Source of the DNA: Candidatus Mediterraneibacter stercorigallinarum
Lineage (GTDB): Bacteria; Bacillota; Clostridia; Lachnospirales; Lachnospiraceae
Length of the DNA stretch: 28,325 bases
Reading direction: 5' to 3'
Assembly: GCA_019116185.1 (NCBI GenBank)
Contig: DXCD01000068.1
Span: 1 to 28,325, forward strand
The notes under the pieces were generated by a model. It made no database searches. It was given only the letters and a program-made list of their open reading frames with translations, and was not told where the DNA came from. Both the position numbers and the translations under genes were made by a program. Below, one piece after another: positions 23,544 through 28,325 of the stretch; position 1 is the stretch's first letter, and each line of letters starts with the position of its first letter.

Positions 23544-25475
23544 GTGTCACAGGAGCAGAAAAATGTACAGGAACCAGATCTGAACCAGCTGAGGAAGGTG
23601 CGCCGGGAGAAACTGGCAGAACTGCAGCAGAACGGAAAAGATCCGTTCCAGATCACAAAATATGACCAGACCCATCACAGCCAGGAGATCAAAGATAACT
23701 ATGACGAGCTGGAAGGAAAACAGGTGTCTGTTGCAGGACGAATGATGTCCAAGCGTGTCATGGGAAAAGCCTCCTTCTGTAATGTTCAGGATCTGAAGGG
23801 GAACATCCAGTCCTACGTTGCGAGAGACAGTGTAGGAGAGGAGAACTACAAAGAGTTTAAGAAGCTGGATGTGGGTGATGTGATCGGGATCGAGGGTGAA
23901 GTATTCCGGACAAAGACCGGCGAGATCTCTATTCATGCATCCCGTGTGACACTGCTTTCCAAGAGCCTGCAGATCCTTCCGGAGAAGTTCCACGGCCTGA
24001 CGAATACGGATATCCGCTACCGACAGAGATACGTGGACCTGATCATGAACCCGGATGTAAAGGATACATTTATCAAGCGTTCGAAGATCATAAGCGCAAT
24101 CAGAAAGTATCTCGACGGCGAAGGATTTATGGAAGTTGAGACCCCGATCCTTGTAAGCAACGCGGGCGGCGCTGCTGCAAGACCGTTTGAGACACATTTC
24201 AACGCGCTGAACGAGGACCTCAAACTTCGTATCTCTCTCGAGCTGTATCTGAAGAGACTGATCGTGGGCGGCCTTGAGAAGGTGTATGAGATCGGACGCG
24301 TATTCCGTAACGAAGGACTGGACACAAGGCACAATCCGGAGTTCACGCTCATGGAGCTTTATCAGGCATATACAGACTACAATGGCATGATGGATCTGAC
24401 CGAGAATCTGTACCGCCATGTAGCGCAGGAAGTGCTCGGTACGACAAAGATCGTGTACAACGGTGTGGAGATGGACCTCGGCAAGCCGTTTGAGCGTATT
24501 ACGATGGTAGACGCAGTGAAGAAATACGCTGGCGTTGACTGGAACGAAGTAGAGACTCTGGAGCAGGCAAGAGCGCTTGCAAAGGAGCATAATGTAGAGT
24601 TCGAGGAGAGACATTCAAAAGGAGAGATCCTGTCTCTGTTCTTTGAAGAGTTCGCAGAAGAGCACCTGCTTCAGCCGACATTTGTGACGGATCATCCGAT
24701 CGAGATATCTCCGCTGACAAAGAAGAAACCGGAGAATCCGGATTATGTAGAACGTTTTGAGTTCTTCATGAACGGCTGGGAAATGGCGAACGCTTATTCT
24801 GAGCTGAACGATCCGATCGATCAGAGAGAGCGTTTCAAAGCACAGGAAGAGCAGCTCGCCCAGGGAAATGACGAGGCGAACACAACAGATGAAGACTTCC
24901 TGAACGCGCTGGAGATCGGTATGCCCCCGACAGGAGGTATCGGATTCGGTATCGACAGAATGTGCATGCTGCTCACGGACAGCGCGGCGATCAGGGACGT
25001 GCTCCTGTTCCCCACAATGAAGTCGCAGGGCGCTGCAAAGAACGCTGCAAACAATGAGGCTCAGTCTTCTGCGCCGACAGCGGCGGCAGCTCCGAGCATT
25101 GATCTTTCCAAAGTGAAGATTGAGCCGCTGTTTGAGGATATGGTAGATTTTGAGACATTCAGCAAGTCTGATTTCAGAGCCGTGAAGGTAAAAGAATGTG
25201 AGGCGGTGCCGAAGAGCAAGAAGCTCTTAAAGTTCGTTCTGGACGATGGGTCAGGCGAAGACCGTGTAATCTTAAGCGGAATTCATGATTACTACGAGCC
25301 GGAAGAACTGGTAGGAAAGACCTGCATCGCAATCACAAATCTGCCGCCCAGGAAGATGATGGGTATCGATTCCTGCGGCATGCTGATCAGTGCAGTGTAC
25401 GAGTACGACGGACACGAAGGGCTCAACCTGCTGATGGTGGATGACAATATCCCGGCGGGAGCGAAGCTGTACTAA
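23544..25475 (+). CDS. lysS: Class II lysyl-tRNA synthetase with C-terminal tRNA-binding OB domain
   Basis: A 643-residue enzyme. Residues to about 500 are a standard class II LysRS: N-terminal anticodon-binding OB fold (VSVAGRMMSKRVMGKASFCNVQD), motif 1 region (RSKIISAIRKYLDGEGFMEVETPIL), motif 2 (FRNEGLDTRHNPEFTLMELYQAY) and motif 3 (GIGFGIDRMCMLLTD). An Ala-rich linker (about 510-525) leads to an extra roughly 115-residue domain of the Trbp111/EMAPII type (DFETFSKSDFRAVKVKECEAVPKSKKLLKFVLDDG ... RKMMGIDSCGMLISA), which in bacteria is usually found on MetRS or PheRS beta. GTG 23544 with AAAGGAG eight bases upstream is the likely start; the upstream ATG 23499 lacks a ribosome site. Confidence 0.95.
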   Translation: MSQEQKNVQEPDLNQLRKVRREKLAELQQNGKDPFQITKYDQTHHSQEIKDNYDELEGKQVSVAGRMMSKRVMGKASFCNVQDLKGNIQSYVARDSVGEENYKEFKKLDVGDVIGIEGEVFRTKTGEISIHASRVTLLSKSLQILPEKFHGLTNTDIRYRQRYVDLIMNPDVKDTFIKRSKIISAIRKYLDGEGFMEVETPILVSNAGGAAARPFETHFNALNEDLKLRISLELYLKRLIVGGLEKVYEIGRVFRNEGLDTRHNPEFTLMELYQAYTDYNGMMDLTENLYRHVAQEVLGTTKIVYNGVEMDLGKPFERITMVDAVKKYAGVDWNEVETLEQARALAKEHNVEFEERHSKGEILSLFFEEFAEEHLLQPTFVTDHPIEISPLTKKKPENPDYVERFEFFMNGWEMANAYSELNDPIDQRERFKAQEEQLAQGNDEANTTDEDFLNALEIGMPPTGGIGFGIDRMCMLLTDSAAIRDVLLFPTMKSQGAAKNAANNEAQSSAPTAAAAPSIDLSKVKIEPLFEDMVDFETFSKSDFRAVKVKECEAVPKSKKLLKFVLDDGSGEDRVILSGIHDYYEPEELVGKTCIAITNLPPRKMMGIDSCGMLISAVYEYDGHEGLNLLMVDDNIPAGAKLY

Positions 25476-25494
25476 AAAAGAGAAGAATAACGAG

Positions 25495-25534
25495 GGATCG
25501 TTGTATCAATAGATTGATGCAGCGGTCCTTTTTT
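25495..25534 (+). terminator. Intrinsic terminator after lysS
   Basis: GGATCGTTGTATCAA (25495-25509) pairs with TTGATGCAGCGGTCC (25514-25528) over 15 positions including three G-U pairs, with a TAGA loop, followed by a run of six T residues. A clear Rho-independent terminator ending the greA-lysS unit. The gap after it contains TATAAT at 25589-25594 with no well-spaced -35, a possible but weak promoter for the two-component genes. Confidence 0.88.
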
Positions 25535-25651
25535 CTGCGCATGGGAATTATTACATATACTTTTGCACCGGAAGCGATACAAAAAAGATATAATTATCCT
25601 GTACACTGACATCAGAAACAAAAAAACAGATACTGGTGAGAGGAAACGGAT

Positions 25652-26326
25652 ATGGAACTAAGACTTCTGATCGTAGAGGATGACAGACTGCTGGCCGAGG
25701 CTGTCAGTGATTATTTTGCCGGGAAGGGATGGAAGAGCCGGACCGTATATAACGGAGAGGACGCAGTAGAAAAAGCAGTGAACGGGTCCTGGAATATGAT
25801 TCTGCTGGATGTGATGCTTCCAGGCCGAGACGGGTTCTCAATATGCCGGAAGATACGGGAGCAGACAGATACGCCGGTGTTTTTCATCACGGCGCGGGTG
25901 ATGGAAGAAGATGAGCTGAAGGGTTATGCTGTGGGCGCGGACGATTATATTACCAAGCCCTTTTCCCTGCCCGTGCTCTATGCCAAGGTCATGGCGATGA
26001 CAGGACGTGTGAGAGGGTCCTCCATTTCTGATCTGATCGTCAAAGGAGATGTGGCGGTAAATGTACGTACTCGGCGTGCCACTGTCCAGGGCGCAGAGTG
26101 TCCGCTGGCCCCGAAAGAGTATGAGCTGCTCCTTCTCTTCTTAAAGAATCCGAACCGGACTTTCACAAGAGATCAGCTCCTGATCCGATTATGGGGATAT
26201 GATTTTGAGGGAAATGAACGTGTTGTAGACAATCATATCAAAAAGCTGAGGAAAGCTCTTGCAGGAAGTAAATGCCGGATCCATACCGTGAGAAACACCG
26301 GTTACAGAATGGAGGTGTCGGTATGA
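25652..26326 (+). CDS. OmpR/PhoB-family response regulator
   Basis: A 224-residue two-component regulator. The receiver domain carries the acidic pocket E9-D10-D11 (IVEDD), phospho-acceptor D53 (MILLDVMLPGRDG), the conserved Thr in FITAR and the Lys in DDYITKPF. The C-terminal winged helix is of the OmpR type (CPLAPKEYELLLLFLKNPNRTFTRDQLLIRLWGYDFEGNERVVDNHIKKLRKAL). Its stop codon overlaps the kinase start (ATGA). No target gene is recognisable in the window. Confidence 0.95.
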   Translation: MELRLLIVEDDRLLAEAVSDYFAGKGWKSRTVYNGEDAVEKAVNGSWNMILLDVMLPGRDGFSICRKIREQTDTPVFFITARVMEEDELKGYAVGADDYITKPFSLPVLYAKVMAMTGRVRGSSISDLIVKGDVAVNVRTRRATVQGAECPLAPKEYELLLLFLKNPNRTFTRDQLLIRLWGYDFEGNERVVDNHIKKLRKALAGSKCRIHTVRNTGYRMEVSV

Positions 26327-28038
26327 TAAGGAAAAAGGATAAGAAAGCGAAAAATAAAAGAATCACTTTCCATGGGGAGATGGGAGGAAAACTGAGAGTT
26401 TTCCTGATCTTGGCTTTTGCGGCTGTTTATATATTGAGTATGTTGCTGGCCACCTGGGTGGATCAATTAGGAAGAAGGAATGACTATTGGGAAAAAATCG
26501 AAAAGGCAGATCAGGAAATCTGGGATGACATGCGCTACAAAGCGCAGGCAGAGCGCATTTCTGCGGACGATGCCGCCGAAGCGGAAGATAACTGGCAGAT
26601 TGATCAATTATATGAGGAACTCAGCGCTGCAGCCCTTATAAACAGTACGGAGTATCAGATGCTTTCGGCAGCAGTTTATGACATGGATGGGAATCTGGCA
26701 GCTCAGAGCACAAATCTGCTGACTGCAGAGATAGAAAACGAGTACGGGACAGCAGCAGTGAGCTGGCCGCTGTCAGACTATCTGACAGAGAAAGAGCTGG
26801 AGACACTGGCAGGATATGTGGACGAGAACAGCAGGCCTCATGAGTATGCCGGCATAACCTATGAGATAAAGGCTGCAAAATCAGAGGAGGGAAACGGTCT
26901 GGAAGCCATCAGCGTGAGAAGGCTCTTTTATTCTACTGAGGATGTAAAGGAGGCAGGGAATATCGGGCTGGTATGGCAGTGGCAGAATACAGGCGGGGAT
27001 CATGACGGAATCACATATGCAGCCCTGAATCGGCTGCAGGCTGCGGAAGTCTATTTCCCGGGGCTGCGGCAAAATGGAGGAATAGAGAACTGGCAGGAAT
27101 GGATGGAGAGTGATTATCTTCAAAATTATCCGGAAGTATATCAGGAACAAGCTTTTCACAAGGAAACCGGCAGTATTACTCTGCAGATGGAGACCTCTTC
27201 AGAGCTTTTTCTCAGCGACGACTATTATAGGCCAGAGTATACTCTGGTGATCCGCTCAGTGGGCTATCCCTGGAAGGAAGCCGTTGACTCCCTGAAGTAT
27301 ATCTACCTCTGGGGAGGAATTTTGACAGTACTTTGTGCAGGACTGGTGCTCTGCGTTGTGGAAAAAACATTCCGCAGGAGGGCGCTGCTGGAGGAACGCC
27401 AGCGGGATTTTACGAATGCAATCGCCCATGAGATGAAAACGCCTCTGGCGGTGATTCGGGGATTTGCAGAAAATCTGGATGAGGATGTGAATAAAGAAAA
27501 ACGGAAGTATTATCTGGAACAAATCATTGGACAGACAGAGCGCATGGACGACATGGTAAAGGAGATGGTATACATCTCAAGGCTGGATTCAGAAAAGTAC
27601 ACACCCGCAAAGGAAGAGATATCAGTCAGAGCGCTTCTGCGGGGGATCGTCGATGCATATAGCACACAGCTGGAAGAAAAACAGATTGAGCTGCACATAA
27701 GCTGCAGAGATGATTTCTTGATAAAAGGAGAAAAAAGGTTCATAGAAAAAGCCTTTTCAAATCTTATTGCAAATGCAGTCGACTACAACCGCTATGAAGG
27801 AAAGATACAGATTGATATAGAAAAAGATAAATGCGTGATCCAGAATACAGGAGAAAAAATACCTGAAGAAGATCTGCCCCGCGTGTGCGAATTATTCTTT
27901 ACAGGAAGCCAAAACTGGGACGGGTCAGAAAAACATTTTGGCATAGGGCTGTATCTTGCCGAGAAGATCTTCCGGATGCATAGGCTGAGAATGAAAATAG
28001 AAAATACAGATGCCGGAGTGCGGGTGACAGTTGGATAA
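26323..28038 (+). CDS. Sensor histidine kinase with large extracytoplasmic domain
   Basis: A 571-residue membrane kinase. TM1 is at about 25-46 and TM2 at about 327-347, enclosing an extracytoplasmic domain of about 280 residues with many acidic and aromatic residues and no family I recognise. Cytoplasmic part: H-box AIAHEMKTPLAVIRGFAENL with phosphorylated H369, N-box NLIANAVDYNRY, and G-boxes reduced to NTGEKIPEEDLPRVCELFF and HFGIGLYLAEKIF. No HAMP linker is apparent between TM2 and the H-box. ATG 26323 follows GGAGGTG by five bases and overlaps the regulator stop; an upstream in-frame ATG at 26272 lies inside the regulator gene. The architecture resembles VanS-type kinases sensing envelope compounds, but the signal is unknown. 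Confidence 0.92.
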   Translation: MIRKKDKKAKNKRITFHGEMGGKLRVFLILAFAAVYILSMLLATWVDQLGRRNDYWEKIEKADQEIWDDMRYKAQAERISADDAAEAEDNWQIDQLYEELSAAALINSTEYQMLSAAVYDMDGNLAAQSTNLLTAEIENEYGTAAVSWPLSDYLTEKELETLAGYVDENSRPHEYAGITYEIKAAKSEEGNGLEAISVRRLFYSTEDVKEAGNIGLVWQWQNTGGDHDGITYAALNRLQAAEVYFPGLRQNGGIENWQEWMESDYLQNYPEVYQEQAFHKETGSITLQMETSSELFLSDDYYRPEYTLVIRSVGYPWKEAVDSLKYIYLWGGILTVLCAGLVLCVVEKTFRRRALLEERQRDFTNAIAHEMKTPLAVIRGFAENLDEDVNKEKRKYYLEQIIGQTERMDDMVKEMVYISRLDSEKYTPAKEEISVRALLRGIVDAYSTQLEEKQIELHISCRDDFLIKGEKRFIEKAFSNLIANAVDYNRYEGKIQIDIEKDKCVIQNTGEKIPEEDLPRVCELFFTGSQNWDGSEKHFGIGLYLAEKIFRMHRLRMKIENTDAGVRVTVG

Positions 28039-28094
28039 ATCTGGATTTGTGAGGGAGACGGCCGCAAGACATAAGATCCGAAAACCGTAGGTTG

Positions 28095-28325
28095 TTTTAA
28101 GACGTATTCGTAGCGGACCGGGGTGTGGTTCCGGCTCCGTTCCACGATTTGAGAAAAACTTAAAGGAAGGGAACAAGGCGTTAATTGCCACGCGGATGCC
28201 TGAGGCGCAGCCGAATCGTCCGCGTGGCAATTGCTTTTAGCCTTGTTTCCTTCCTTTGTAGTTTTTCTCAAATCGTGGAACGGAGCCGGAACCACACCCC
28301 GGTCCGCTACGAATACGTCTTAAAA
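28095..28325 (+). repeat. Large palindromic element, copy 3 (cut by window edge)
   Basis: A near-perfect palindrome beginning 57 bases after the histidine kinase stop. Its outer stem is 66 bp without a mismatch (28095-28160 with 28260-28325) and continues past the window end. Inside are an 18-position stem with one G-U type difference (28162-28179 with 28240-28257), an asymmetric bulge carrying CAATTGCTTTT (28228-28238), a perfect 14-bp stem (28183-28196 with 28219-28232), and a tip hairpin GGC-GCA-GCC flanked by GA on both sides (28202-28214). It is assigned to the same family as copies 1 and 2 by architecture and the AAAAGC-type bulge, not by overall sequence. The 56 bases between the kinase stop and the arm show nothing recognisable. 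Confidence 0.7.

Noticed and set aside
23547..24614. A 355-codon open frame antisense to lysS
   Set aside because: It is a shadow of the LysRS catalytic core, with no start signals and no recognisable motif.
28197..28218. Hammerhead-ribozyme-like core (CTGA...GAA) in the tip of palindrome copy 3
   Set aside because: The CUGA is not followed by the required NGA before the stem, there is no third helix with a cleavage site, and copies 1 and 2 do not preserve the pattern.

Overview
The window looks like the chromosome of a gut-type Lachnospiraceae (Clostridia, Bacillota). GC content is moderate, Shine-Dalgarno sites are strong (AAGGAGG), and sigma-A promoters are recognisable. The gene set is typical of that group: a YitL/CvfB-like S1 protein, an HPr-like protein beside dnaE, pfkA-murI-DUF1934, coaX-dusB, greA-lysS with a C-terminally extended LysRS, and a free-standing condensation/ACP/adenylation operon. 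No rRNA, tRNA, CRISPR, prophage or transposase gene was seen. The species assignment is inference from gene content.

Layout. 59-3379 is an EndoQ-like PHP nuclease fused to a UvrD helicase. 3479-10660 is a same-strand run: S1-domain protein, HPr-like protein, DNA polymerase III alpha, phosphofructokinase, glutamate racemase and a DUF1934 protein. 10624-11161 is a 0.5 kb gene-free block with two large imperfect palindromes in opposite orientation, lying between convergent genes. 11171-11602 (minus) is a small membrane protein. 11866-13341 is cardiolipin synthase. 13484-15458 is an exported trigger-factor-like lipoprotein and an aldose-1-epimerase-like protein. 15488-16099 (minus) is a TetR regulator, divergent from a five-gene operon (16366-20990): SCP2 protein, alpha/beta hydrolase, condensation-type acyltransferase, acyl carrier protein and AMP-dependent ligase. 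21067-22813 is coaX-dusB, and 22926-25475 is greA-lysS. 25652-28038 is a two-component system. 28095 to the window edge is a third, nearly perfect palindrome.

How the genes work together. Replication/repair proteins (EndoQ-UvrD, DnaE) share a QMS[LF]F sliding-clamp motif. Glycolysis (PfkA), wall precursor synthesis (MurI), CoA synthesis (CoaX), tRNA modification and charging (DusB, LysS) and transcript elongation (GreA) make up the housekeeping part. The five-gene operon looks like a minimal ligase-carrier-condensation assembly line of unknown product, probably under TetR control through two operator-like repeats at its promoter.

The most unusual signal is the palindrome family at 10624-10836, 10929-11161 and 28095-28325. 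The first two copies share unpaired segments and a tip motif while parts of their paired arms differ and still pair. The third shares the architecture and a short AAAAGC-type bulge. Each copy lies immediately downstream of a gene, in the same sense relative to it. This is compatible with a structured 3'-end RNA element or an arm-homogenising foldback mobile element that I do not recognise.
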